Below, piece after piece: positions 43,203-51,671 of a stretch of DNA of 64,000 bases. The DNA comes from UBA12481 sp942493265 (lineage in GTDB: Bacteria; Bacteroidota; Bacteroidia; Bacteroidales; UBA12481), in assembly GCA_942493265.1 (NCBI GenBank), contig OW818688.1, positions 1,116,001 to 1,180,000 on the forward strand, read 5' to 3'. Below the pieces are notes generated by a model, which saw only the letters and a list, made by a program, of their open reading frames with translations, did not search any database and was not told the origin of the DNA. How positions within the stretch are numbered: position 1 is the stretch's first letter; each line of letters begins with the position of its first letter. The translations under genes were made by a program, and so were the position numbers.

Positions 43203-44575
43203 AACTCCTTCTTCTTCCAGGTTGCATGGAATGATTCCTTGGCAAAAACCAACGGATCGCGCCTGGGTCCCCAAACTTTAACCCCCATGGTGGTCATGGC
43301 CTTGTTTTTCCATTTCGGATTAAGCCGTTCGAGCCGCTTTCGCCGCATCATGTACTTTTTATAATTGCGGAAGAAGAATCGTTCCACACCGGGAGAGTCG
43401 GAGGAGTCAACGATTTTATGGCGGTTGCTCAGCAAGAGCTTGTGCAGCGGTATTTTAACCGGACAAACATCGGTACATTTTCCGCACAGGCTGGAGGCAA
43501 AATTGAGAAAGCCCATATCCCTGCTGCCATCCATATACATGGATATTACAGATCCTATCGGTCCGGTATAGGTGGTTTGATAGGTATGTCCCCCTATATT
43601 TTTATACACCGGGCAGGCATTCAGGCAGGCGCCGCATCGGATGCACTTCAAAGCCGGATGCATATCCAGATCCTGAAACAGGCGTGTTCGTCCGCCATCG
43701 AGCAAAATGATCACCATGCGGCCCGGACCATCGCCGTCGGTTGCCCTGGCCGGTCCGGAAAGAATTGAATTATAGGCGGTAACATGCTGACCCGTTCCAT
43801 GAACGGCCAACAGGGGCCAGAACAGGTCGAGATCAATCAGCTCAGGAATGATCTTTTCGATTCCGGCTATCACAACCAGGGTTTTGGGCCATGAAAAGGT
43901 GAGCATGCCATTTCCCTCATTTTCAGTGAGAGCCACCGATCCGGTTTCAGCAATCAGAAAATTGGCGCCGGTGATTCCCAGCTGGGCATTCACGAATTTT
44001 TCGCGCAGGAAATCGCGTACAAAACCGGTGATGACTTCCGGTTTTGAGCCCGGATCCAACCCATATTTATCATGGAACAGTTCGGCAACGCTCTCCTTCG
44101 ACTTATGCATGGCCGGAGTGAGGATATGGTATGGTTTCTCGCCGGCCAGCTGAACAATGAATTCGCCCAGGTCGGTTTCCCAGGCTTCCACTTTGCTCTT
44201 TTCGAGGAAATGATTGAGTTCGAGCTCCTCTGAAATCATCGATTTCATTTTAACCACGGTGCGAACATCTTCCGAAGCCAGAATCTTTCCGACTATTTTA
44301 AGCACATCATCGGTGGTTGCAGCCCATTCCACTTCACATCCGTTGCCGCGGGCGTTTCTCTCGAACTTAACCAGCAGCTGCTCAAACTCCTGCAAGCAAT
44401 AATCCTTGATTTTAGAGGCCTGGTCGCGTGCATTATCCAGATCCCGGAAAAACCTTTTTCCCTTGATTACGGCCTTGTCATACTGACCGATATTATAGTT
44501 GAGTATCCGGCGATGATCGCGGTTGAAGGCAACTTTTTCCGACTGGACCTGAAAATTCTTTGGCTTGCTCTCCAT
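43199..44575 (-). CDS. lutB: LutB/LldF-type iron-sulfur lactate utilisation protein
   Basis: 458 residues. The N-terminal LUD domain (~60-290) is followed by two 4Fe-4S motifs, CIRCGACLNACPVY and CGKCTDVCPVKIPLH, and a C-terminal DUF3390-like segment. LutABC oxidises L-lactate to pyruvate. Neither lutA nor lutC is adjacent, which is less usual. rpiB lies 6 nt upstream on the same strand. Confidence 0.88.
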   Translation of the reverse strand: MESKPKNFQVQSEKVAFNRDHRRILNYNIGQYDKAVIKGKRFFRDLDNARDQASKIKDYCLQEFEQLLVKFERNARGNGCEVEWAATTDDVLKIVGKILASEDVRTVVKMKSMISEELELNHFLEKSKVEAWETDLGEFIVQLAGEKPYHILTPAMHKSKESVAELFHDKYGLDPGSKPEVITGFVRDFLREKFVNAQLGITGANFLIAETGSVALTENEGNGMLTFSWPKTLVVIAGIEKIIPELIDLDLFWPLLAVHGTGQHVTAYNSILSGPARATDGDGPGRMVIILLDGGRTRLFQDLDMHPALKCIRCGACLNACPVYKNIGGHTYQTTYTGPIGSVISMYMDGSRDMGFLNFASSLCGKCTDVCPVKIPLHKLLLSNRHKIVDSSDSPGVERFFFRNYKKYMMRRKRLERLNPKWKNKAMTTMGVKVWGPRRDPLVFAKESFHATWKKKEF

Positions 44576-44581
44576 GACCGG

Positions 44582-45022
44582 CTAGCTGTTTAGCGGAATT
44601 TTACGTATTCGCAAACTATGGCGACCGGCTTCGAAATCAGTAGTCAGAAATTCGTTCACAATAGCCTGAGCTTCAGAAGGAACTATGAATCTTGCAGGCA
44701 AGGCACAAATATTGGCATCGTTATGGCGGCGGGCCAGACTGGCGATTTCGACATTCCAGCACAGGGCCGAACGAATTTTCGGGTGTTTGTTAACAACCAT
44801 ATTGATTCCGTTGCCGCTTCCGCATAAACTGATACCATATTTGCAGATACCATCGGAAACCGCATTGGCCAGCGGATGACCGAAATCAGGATAGTCGCAG
44901 CTCTCTGAGGAATTGCATCCGAAATCGATAACCTGGTAGCCCTCATCGATTAACCAGTTTCGCAAAACCTCTTTCATTTTGAATCCGGCATGGTCAGATG
45001 CCAATCCTATCTTTTCAAACAT
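44582..45022 (-). CDS. rpiB: Ribose-5-phosphate isomerase B
   Basis: 146 residues from the ATG at 45022; a GTG 12 nt earlier overlaps a DnaA box and is less likely. N-terminus FEKIGLASDHAGFKMKEVL is the family signature; catalytic residues include the Asp-His of SDHAGF, the Cys in LCGSGNGINMVVNK and the Arg-His in LARRHNDANI. Interconverts ribose 5-phosphate and ribulose 5-phosphate. It is the last minus-strand gene before the proposed origin, whose perfect DnaA box lies 5 nt from its start codon. Confidence 0.95.
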   Translation of the reverse strand: MFEKIGLASDHAGFKMKEVLRNWLIDEGYQVIDFGCNSSESCDYPDFGHPLANAVSDGICKYGISLCGSGNGINMVVNKHPKIRSALCWNVEIASLARRHNDANICALPARFIVPSEAQAIVNEFLTTDFEAGRHSLRIRKIPLNS

Positions 45023-45532
45023 TATTTTATCCACAATCAGTTATTTTTTTTAACACTCCTCAAAAAGTCCTCATTATCAGCACTAATTTATTGAATCTTT
45101 TACTCAGAACCATTCTTCAAAAATGCCCCAAATCACCCAAACAGCAAAGAATCAATCAGTAAAATAAAACAAAGGTTATGAACAACGATATTTGATATCA
45201 GCAGTAAAACTTCAGCGTTATTCACGTATGATTTTTCCAACCGCCCCGGTATAAAAATTACCTTTTAAAATGCAAGAACAATCTTTCATCGGTTCCCGAA
45301 AACAATCAACAAGGTTTTTCACAGTTCATAAAGTTGACTCCAGTTTTACTACGAAATCAACACTCTGTTAATTTCTGAAATATCACTCTGAAGTTTAACT
45401 CTTTCTCTATTTTTGTGCTGTTGATAAGTTGTTATTCTGATCCGGGTAAATCGGTTTTTCAGGTAATATCACAGTTATCAACAGTATTAACAGGCTATCA
45501 TTATCATCATAATTTCTATATATAAATCAATA
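45023..45532. other. oriC: Candidate chromosomal replication origin (oriC)
   Basis: 510-nt gene-free, AT-rich gap. DnaA-box matches (TTATNCACA type): TTATCCACA perfect at 45027-45035; TTATGAACA 45176-45184; TTATTCACG 45218-45226; TTTTTCACA 45315-45323; TTATCAACA on the minus strand at 45419-45427; TTATCAACA on the plus strand at 45475-45483. The right end, about 45496-45550, is nearly pure A/T with ATAATTTCTATATATAAATC and TAATGATAATAATAA, a suitable unwinding element. Genes on both sides point away from it, and parS sites lie 13-16 kb to the left. Seen: boxes, AT-richness, orientation switch. Inferred: origin function. Confidence 0.65.
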
Positions 45533-47095
45533 ATGATAATAATAAAGAAGGCAACGGTTGCCGGAGTGGCATTGCTTATGATTCTGATTGGTCAGACGCT
45601 GACCGGCCAGGAAACCCTTAAGGACGGCTATAATAAATTGTATTACGGCAACAAGCAGATTTCCAGTGAGGGGACGATCAGAAATGGCAAACCCGACGGG
45701 AAATGGATTTCCTATCATATTAACGGTCAGATCAAATCAGAAGGCAGCCGGCGGAATTTCCAGCTCGATTCCCTTTGGAAGTTCTATGATGAACAGGGTT
45801 TGATAACCGATGAAATCAGCTATCTCGATGGTAAAAGAAGCGGATATCATATTAAATATCAGGTTATTAACAAAAATAACACCCGGATGGCGGTTCCATT
45901 GTTCAAAGAACTCTATCTGGATAACCAGAAACAGGGACTATCAACCTATTATAACAACAAAGGTGAAACAGAGCGGATAGTGCGCTACAAAGATGGCAAG
46001 AAACAGGGGTTAACCCGCGAATTCATCAATGGCAACCTGCAGATTGTTTATAAGTATCACAATGACTTCATGATCGACCGTGAATTCATTAATCAGATTG
46101 ATAATAAGGGTCTTAAACAGGGTGTATGGCGCGAATATTATGATAACGACAACATCCGTAAAGAGGAAAATTTCAAGAACGGCGAGCTCAACGGATACTA
46201 CCGGGAGTACAGTCAGGCCGGTAAAATGCTCGTATCGCAATTTTATGAAAACGGCAAGCTTGTTGAGCGCAGTTCCGATGAGGAGATCATTGCCGAAGTG
46301 AAAAATCAGTACGACAGTCTGGGAAACCTGGTGGCCAGCGGTAGTTACCTGAACAATATCCCGGTAGGAACGCACCGGAAATACTCGGCCGATAAAACGA
46401 AGGTAAAAATCGAGGAATACAGCAACAGCGGACAGGTGGTATCGGCCGGGGTTACGGATGAAAAGGGGATCAAGGAAGAGTACTGGCAGTTTTTTTACCC
46501 GGGCGGACAGGTGAGGCTGGAGGGAAATTATAAGAATGACAAGCGTTCGGGGGTGTGGAAATTTTTCTATCCCGATGGCAAACTCGAGCAGCAGGGCAAG
46601 TATATGAATGGTTTGGAAGATGGTTTGTGGACCTGGTATTATCCGAATGGTGCCGTGCGCAGGGAGGAAAATTATTTGCGCGGTAAGGAAGACGGGCTTT
46701 CCACGGAATATGATGAGAATAATGTTGTTATAGCCAGCGGGGAGTTCATTGAAGGACTGGAAGAGGGATCGTGGGTATATCAATCGGGCGATAATACCGA
46801 AAAGGGTTCGTATAAATCAGGATTGAAAGATGGGATCTGGAAGGAGTTTTATGCAGATGGCATTCTGAAATTTGAAGGAAATTTCGTGCAGGGATCTCCC
46901 GATGGCAAGCACAAGCTGTACTACGAAAATGGTAAAATCAAGGAAGAACAATTTTACCGGATGGGTTTGAAGGAACGAAACTGGTGGGTATTTGATCCGG
47001 AAGGAAATGTGGTGATATCCTATGTTTATGCCAATGATGTGTTGATAAAAATCAACGGGGTGCGGGTAAATCTCGAAACTGAAAATCAGGATTAA
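45533..47095 (+). CDS. Exported MORN/YwqK-like repeat protein
   Basis: 520 residues. N-terminal hydrophobic segment VAGVALLMILIGQTLTG acts as a signal peptide. The rest is a series of about 17-20 repeats of ~23 residues with the pattern G..K.G.W..YY.NG.....E.Y.NG (for example KPDGKWISYHINGQIKSEG and KNDKRSGVWKFFYPDGKLEQ), as in MORN-variant or YwqK antitoxin-like proteins. Despite that database name, no toxin partner is next to it. Role unknown; probably binding at the cell surface or periplasm. First gene right of the proposed origin. Confidence 0.8.
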   Translation: MIIIKKATVAGVALLMILIGQTLTGQETLKDGYNKLYYGNKQISSEGTIRNGKPDGKWISYHINGQIKSEGSRRNFQLDSLWKFYDEQGLITDEISYLDGKRSGYHIKYQVINKNNTRMAVPLFKELYLDNQKQGLSTYYNNKGETERIVRYKDGKKQGLTREFINGNLQIVYKYHNDFMIDREFINQIDNKGLKQGVWREYYDNDNIRKEENFKNGELNGYYREYSQAGKMLVSQFYENGKLVERSSDEEIIAEVKNQYDSLGNLVASGSYLNNIPVGTHRKYSADKTKVKIEEYSNSGQVVSAGVTDEKGIKEEYWQFFYPGGQVRLEGNYKNDKRSGVWKFFYPDGKLEQQGKYMNGLEDGLWTWYYPNGAVRREENYLRGKEDGLSTEYDENNVVIASGEFIEGLEEGSWVYQSGDNTEKGSYKSGLKDGIWKEFYADGILKFEGNFVQGSPDGKHKLYYENGKIKEEQFYRMGLKERNWWVFDPEGNVVISYVYANDVLIKINGVRVNLETENQD

Positions 47096-47120
47096 TTATC
47101 AAAAAGGCTGCAGCGTCAAT

Positions 47121-47128
47121 GTAAGTTT
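47121..47128 (+). promoter_or_regulatory. Candidate -7 promoter box
   Basis: TAAGTTTG matches TAnnTTTG exactly, 43 nt upstream of the response regulator ATG at 47172. No clear -33 element. Confidence 0.4.
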
Positions 47129-47171
47129 GGGATATTATTTCTAAATTTACACAAAGTGGTCAAGGATTAAT

Positions 47172-47564
47172 ATGGAAAACAGCGAAAAAGCTATCATGCT
47201 GGTTGAGGATAACAAGCTTAACCAGAGGCTTATGGAGTCCAGTCTGCGTAGATTTGGATTTCATATCGAACTGGCCGGCAATGGTTTGGAAGCTGTTGAA
47301 AAGTACCAGGCTGATCCACACAAATACTCGCTTATCATCATGGATATCATGATGCCTGTTATGGATGGTTTGGAAGCTACGCGCCAAATCAGGATTTTTG
47401 AGCAGCTGAATGATTTAAGGATCCCGATCATCGCCTTAACGGCGAATACTTTCAATGCCGACCGGGAACGTTGTCTTTCTTACGGCATGGATGATTACCT
47501 TGCCAAGCCTTTGAATATGGAATTACTGGCTCAATCCTTCCGGAGCCTGGGGATAATTAAATAG
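47172..47564 (+). CDS. Single-domain response regulator (CheY-like)
   Basis: 130 residues, receiver domain only. Acidic pocket Glu12-Asp13 (VEDNKLNQ), phosphorylated Asp58 in IIMDIMMPVMDG, Thr in IALTANTF and Lys in YLAKPLN are all present, so it should accept phosphate. The receiver resembles those fused to hybrid kinases (VEDNKLNQRL). No histidine kinase is near; its partner is elsewhere. It stops 3 nt ahead of ruvB. Confidence 0.93.
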   Translation: MENSEKAIMLVEDNKLNQRLMESSLRRFGFHIELAGNGLEAVEKYQADPHKYSLIIMDIMMPVMDGLEATRQIRIFEQLNDLRIPIIALTANTFNADRERCLSYGMDDYLAKPLNMELLAQSFRSLGIIK

Positions 47565-47567
47565 TGT

Positions 47568-48590
47568 ATGTCAGAACCCTACGATTTCAGGGATCCGGTT
47601 GGTCAGGATGAGGATAAGGAAATAGAACGGAAGTTACGTCCGATAGAGTTTTCCGATTTTTCCGGCCAGGATAAAGTGATTCACAACCTTCGGGTATTTG
47701 TACAGGCGGCCACCATGCGTGGTGAGGCGCTGGATCATGTTTTGCTACACGGTCCTCCGGGACTGGGTAAAACAACCCTTTCGCACATCATCTCCAAAGA
47801 GTTGAAAGTGGGCATGAAAATGACTTCCGGTCCGGTGCTCGACAAGCCGGGTGATCTGGCCGGGCTGCTCACCTCACTGGAAAAGGGCGATGTGCTGTTT
47901 ATCGACGAGATACACCGGTTGAGCCCGGTGGTTGAAGAGTACCTCTATTCGGCGATGGAAGATTACCGGATCGATATCATGATCGACCGCGGTCCCGGCG
48001 CCCGCTCGATACAAATTGATCTCAATCCGTTTACGCTGATTGGCGCCACTACCCGTTCAGGATTGTTAACCAGCCCGTTACGGGCCAGATTCGGCATTAC
48101 CTGCTACCTCGAGTATTACAATAAAGAGGTATTGAACCATATTGTGAAACGATCGGCCTCGATTCTGAATGTAGCGATTTCGGAAGAGGCATCCGTTGAA
48201 ATTGCCACACGGAGCCGCGGCACCCCCAGGATAGCGAATGCGCTGCTGAGGCGGGTGCGCGATTTTGCACAGGTAAAAGGCGACGGACGTATCGACATAG
48301 AGATTACCCGTTTCGCGCTTACCGCGCTTAATATCGATGCCAATGGTCTCGATGAAATGGATAACCGCATATTGAATGCATTGGTGAACAAATTCAGCGG
48401 CGGGCCGGTGGGACTGGGAACCATCGCGGTATCGGTTGGGGAAGAACCGGGTACTATTGAGGAAGTGTACGAGCCATTCCTGATCCAGGAAGGGTACCTC
48501 AAGCGCACGCCACGTGGAAGGGAGGCGACCGAGAAGGCTTACCTGCATCTGGGGAAGGTGTCAGGGGGAACTCAGGTTCGATTATTCTAA
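47568..48590 (+). CDS. ruvB: Holliday junction branch migration ATPase RuvB
   Basis: 340 residues. Walker A GPPGLGKTTL, Walker B LFIDEIHRLS, sensor/Arg-finger region GATTRSGLLTSPLRARFG and the C-terminal winged helix ending YLKRTPRGREATEKAYLHLG. It drives branch migration with RuvA during recombination and fork repair. Located 2 kb from the proposed origin, 3 nt after the response regulator gene. Confidence 0.98.
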   Translation: MSEPYDFRDPVGQDEDKEIERKLRPIEFSDFSGQDKVIHNLRVFVQAATMRGEALDHVLLHGPPGLGKTTLSHIISKELKVGMKMTSGPVLDKPGDLAGLLTSLEKGDVLFIDEIHRLSPVVEEYLYSAMEDYRIDIMIDRGPGARSIQIDLNPFTLIGATTRSGLLTSPLRARFGITCYLEYYNKEVLNHIVKRSASILNVAISEEASVEIATRSRGTPRIANALLRRVRDFAQVKGDGRIDIEITRFALTALNIDANGLDEMDNRILNALVNKFSGGPVGLGTIAVSVGEEPGTIEEVYEPFLIQEGYLKRTPRGREATEKAYLHLGKVSGGTQVRLF

Positions 48591-48664
48591 AATCCCCGCC
48601 CTAAAGGACGGGGTTAATGATGACGGAAGGCATTATCACTATCCCCGGCCTGAAGGCCGGGGGC
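48591..48664. repeat. Two GC-rich hairpins after ruvB
   Basis: AATCCCCGCCCTAAAGGACG with GGGTT completes one stem (48591-48616); TCCCCGGCCTGAAGGCCGGG makes the second (48642-48664). Both belong to the hairpin family at 12326 and 14939. They may end the ruvB transcript. Confidence 0.7.
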
Positions 48665-48677
48665 TACACACATACGA

Positions 48678-51233
48678 ATGAACTACAGACTCTTACTAGG
48701 AGCTACGCTCCTTCTTGCCGGCACCGCCGGCACCATCGGGCTGCTCCGCAGCAGGCACGCCGAGCGACCGCAGCCCACTGAAATTGTGGCTAAAAAGGGC
48801 GAAAATCACCTGAAAAAACTCGAGTGGCTCAATGAAATGCACCGCACGGCACCGGGAGTGGATTGGCGCGCGATGGATGAACAAACGCGGCTGGATATGT
48901 ACCAGGAACGTTTGCCCGCCCTGCAGGAAGCTGCCCGCACGGGAGCGCTGAAAGGCGCTGTGATTGAAAATATCGGCGATGGCGCCCTCACCGGTCAGTG
49001 GATCGAAAAGGGAAGCTATAACCTGGCCGGACGGATTCATTGCGTGGATATCGATTTTGCCAATAACCGCCTGTATGCCGCATCCGATGGCGGTCAGGTA
49101 TTTGTGGGTACCCCCGACGGACAAAACTGGAAAACCATTTCCGACCCGTACCGTATCGATAATATACAGTTTATCAGGGCTTTCCCAAATGCTGAAGGCA
49201 ATACCCGCGTGCTGGCTTCCAACCATAAGGTGAGAATGCACTATTCCGATGATATGGGGATAACCTGGGTTCAAGGTGTTGGATTATCAGCCTATTATAA
49301 TGATTATAGTCTGATCCGCTCGGTGAGTCAGGCCGATGGTACTCTCTATGTACTGGCATATAAATCGGGCTACCACTATCTGCTGAGATCGAAGGATCTG
49401 GGCAGCCATTTCACCCGTATCCTCAAAACCACGGGAAGTTCGGTTGCCGATATCTGGACCAACCGTTTCGGAAACGATTCCATCTACCTGATCGACCGGA
49501 ATGTGGTGTACAGCCTGAAAGATTCCACCGCCTGGCAGAAAATTGCCGATGTGAACCTCAACTTTGCCGTGAATGAGATCAACCAGGTGCAGCTGGCAGG
49601 AAATACAATCAACAATGTAACAAAGCTTTACTCCATGTACCGTTTGGAGAAAGCCAGCCGTTTTTACGGATCCGGGGACCATGGTACCAGCTGGACCTAC
49701 CGCGGAACGATGGAGCAGGGACCGTTCATGTCGAACAGTTTCGGCGCCTCGCCAACCAGCGCGAATGTGCTGGGATTCGGTGGATTGAATGCCGCATACA
49801 GTACCGATGGCGGAGTGACCTGGAAAGAGGTGAACTCCTGGGGTGAATATTATGGAGATATGCTCCATAAGCTGCATGCCGATATCCCGGAAGTTGAGTT
49901 TTTCAAAAAGCCTGACGGAACCGATCTCGTATACATCAGCACCGACGGGGGGACATTCATGTCGACCGACCAGATGCAATCCGTAACGAACGTATCGCTT
50001 AAGGGATTGAATGTGAGTCAGTATTATTCAACCTATACCCATCGCACGAAAACCGAGGTTATTTATGCCGGAGCGCAGGACCAGGGTTTTCAGAAAACCT
50101 GGGAAGTGAGCGACGGGGTTGTGAATTTCGATCAGACGATCAGCGGGGATTACGGGCATATTGTATCGGGCGATGGCGGGAAGAGCATGTGGACGGATTA
50201 TCCGGGTTTTGTGATGTACTATCCGGAGGCTTCTACGAGCAATGCCATGTCGACAATCGATTTCGATGCCATGAAGATGAAGAACCAGTTCTGGATGCCG
50301 CCGCTTTTGGCCGATCCGTACTTCCCGAACCGCATTTATGTGGCCGGGGGTACCACCACTACCGGCTGCCATCTCTTTTATGTTGAATACCTGAACGGAT
50401 CGATGAAATCCACTGAACTCCCCACGGATTTCAGCAACGGGGACGATGGTACGCGCATTGCTTCCATGGCTTTTTCACCGATCAACAAGGACTACCGGTA
50501 CGTGCTCAATTCGGCAGGTAAGCTCTTTACCTCCACCGACCGGGGCACCACCTGGACCCAGGCCGCCAACCGCGGTCCGGGCAGCCACTATTTCTACGGA
50601 AACAGCATTGTTCCGTCGCCAAGGGATATCAACACCATCTGGCTGGCCGGAAGCGGTTATTCAGGCTCACCGGTGTGGGTATCGCATGACGGTGGGGAAA
50701 CCTTTACCGCAATGGCCACAGGTCTTAAAAACACCCTTATATTCGAAATGACCTGCAATGAAGACGGCACGTTGCTGTTTGCCGCCTCCGAAGTGGGCCC
50801 GTGGGTATATATTGCCGCAAAAAACCAGTGGTACAACCTTTCCGGCGTTTCGGCACCCCAGCAAACCTACTGGTCGGTTGATTATGTGCCGGCATTGCGT
50901 ACGGCACGTTTCGGAACTTACGGAAGGGGTATCTGGGACTTTAAGATTGCCACTTATAATAGCCTGGAAGATATTATTGCCGGCAGCGGCAAGCTTTCTG
51001 TTTCGGTTTACCCGAATCCCTGCCGCGATCAGATTACCGTGAGCGCTTCCACGCTGGCTGAAGGCGAAAGCATCATCAGCATTATTACTCTCGATGGCCG
51101 CACCGTTCAAACGGTGAAGCCGGCCGCCGGCACAACGGCACAGATCAGCCTGGCAGGATTGCCGGCCGGCGTTTACGTGGTAACGGTGAGCGGTGGTGGG
51201 AAGAGAGAGGCAGTGAGGGTGGTGAAGGAGTAG
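48678..51233 (+). CDS. Large secreted Asp-box/sortilin-like propeller protein with T9SS type A sorting domain
   Basis: 851 residues. An N-terminal hydrophobic signal (LLLGATLLLAGTAGTIGLL) is followed by a beta-propeller region (~95-770) with at least four Asp-box motifs SxDxGxTW (SDDMGITW, STDGGVTW, STDRGTTW, SHDGGETF), as in VPS10/sialidase-like proteins. The last ~80 residues form the type IX secretion sorting domain (SVYPNPCRDQITV ... GLPAGVYVVTVSGGGKR). It is therefore exported across the outer membrane and attached to the surface or released. Ligand or substrate unknown; Asp boxes alone do not show glycosidase activity. Confidence 0.88.
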   Translation: MNYRLLLGATLLLAGTAGTIGLLRSRHAERPQPTEIVAKKGENHLKKLEWLNEMHRTAPGVDWRAMDEQTRLDMYQERLPALQEAARTGALKGAVIENIGDGALTGQWIEKGSYNLAGRIHCVDIDFANNRLYAASDGGQVFVGTPDGQNWKTISDPYRIDNIQFIRAFPNAEGNTRVLASNHKVRMHYSDDMGITWVQGVGLSAYYNDYSLIRSVSQADGTLYVLAYKSGYHYLLRSKDLGSHFTRILKTTGSSVADIWTNRFGNDSIYLIDRNVVYSLKDSTAWQKIADVNLNFAVNEINQVQLAGNTINNVTKLYSMYRLEKASRFYGSGDHGTSWTYRGTMEQGPFMSNSFGASPTSANVLGFGGLNAAYSTDGGVTWKEVNSWGEYYGDMLHKLHADIPEVEFFKKPDGTDLVYISTDGGTFMSTDQMQSVTNVSLKGLNVSQYYSTYTHRTKTEVIYAGAQDQGFQKTWEVSDGVVNFDQTISGDYGHIVSGDGGKSMWTDYPGFVMYYPEASTSNAMSTIDFDAMKMKNQFWMPPLLADPYFPNRIYVAGGTTTTGCHLFYVEYLNGSMKSTELPTDFSNGDDGTRIASMAFSPINKDYRYVLNSAGKLFTSTDRGTTWTQAANRGPGSHYFYGNSIVPSPRDINTIWLAGSGYSGSPVWVSHDGGETFTAMATGLKNTLIFEMTCNEDGTLLFAASEVGPWVYIAAKNQWYNLSGVSAPQQTYWSVDYVPALRTARFGTYGRGIWDFKIATYNSLEDIIAGSGKLSVSVYPNPCRDQITVSASTLAEGESIISIITLDGRTVQTVKPAAGTTAQISLAGLPAGVYVVTVSGGGKREAVRVVKE

Positions 51234-51671
51234 TCCCCGCCTGCGCGGGGATGACAGTTCCCGCCTTCGCGGGAATGACAGAAAAGGGGGTGGTGAGTAG
51301 GAAGGTGTTCGGGAGGAGGGAGGACCAGCTCAGCTATAGTGTACAAGGTGATACATTGCACTTAGGCCAACCCCGGAGGGGTGGCAGGATTATAGGCGAA
51401 TGTTCCCTGCCACCTGATCCAACCCCGGAGGGGTGATATGATAATTGCAGGAAGATTATGGTATTTATGCCACCCCTACGGGGTTAATATTTCAATTTAT
51501 TCCACGAGGCTATAATCATGCCACCCCTACGGGGTTAAAAATTTGGTTCAATCCACAATGCTATAATCATGTCAGCCCTACGGGCTTCGCAAACGGCAGG
51601 GTTGACATTCCCCGCCTAGGCGAGGATGACAGCCCCCGCTCAGCTATAGTGTACCAGGTAATCCCTTGCCA
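51234..51671. repeat. Mixed intergenic repeat region
   Basis: No gene is seen. Contents: inverted GTCCCCGCC-type hairpins at 51232-51285; a GCTCAGCTATAGTGTAC segment at 51328 repeated at 51638; two AACCCCGGAGGGGTG units at 51369-51437; and three CCACCCCTACGGGGTTA-like units in the other orientation at 51470-51590. These are relatives of the 54-bp unit that forms the array immediately downstream. Confidence 0.75.

Noticed and set aside
46010..46783. 257-codon minus-strand frame
   Set aside because: Antisense shadow of the MORN-repeat protein; repeats keep the opposite frame open.
45533..47095. Toxin-antitoxin system for the YwqK-like repeat protein
   Set aside because: The name derives from database labels for MORN-variant repeats. 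No toxin-like neighbour exists, and the protein has a signal peptide.
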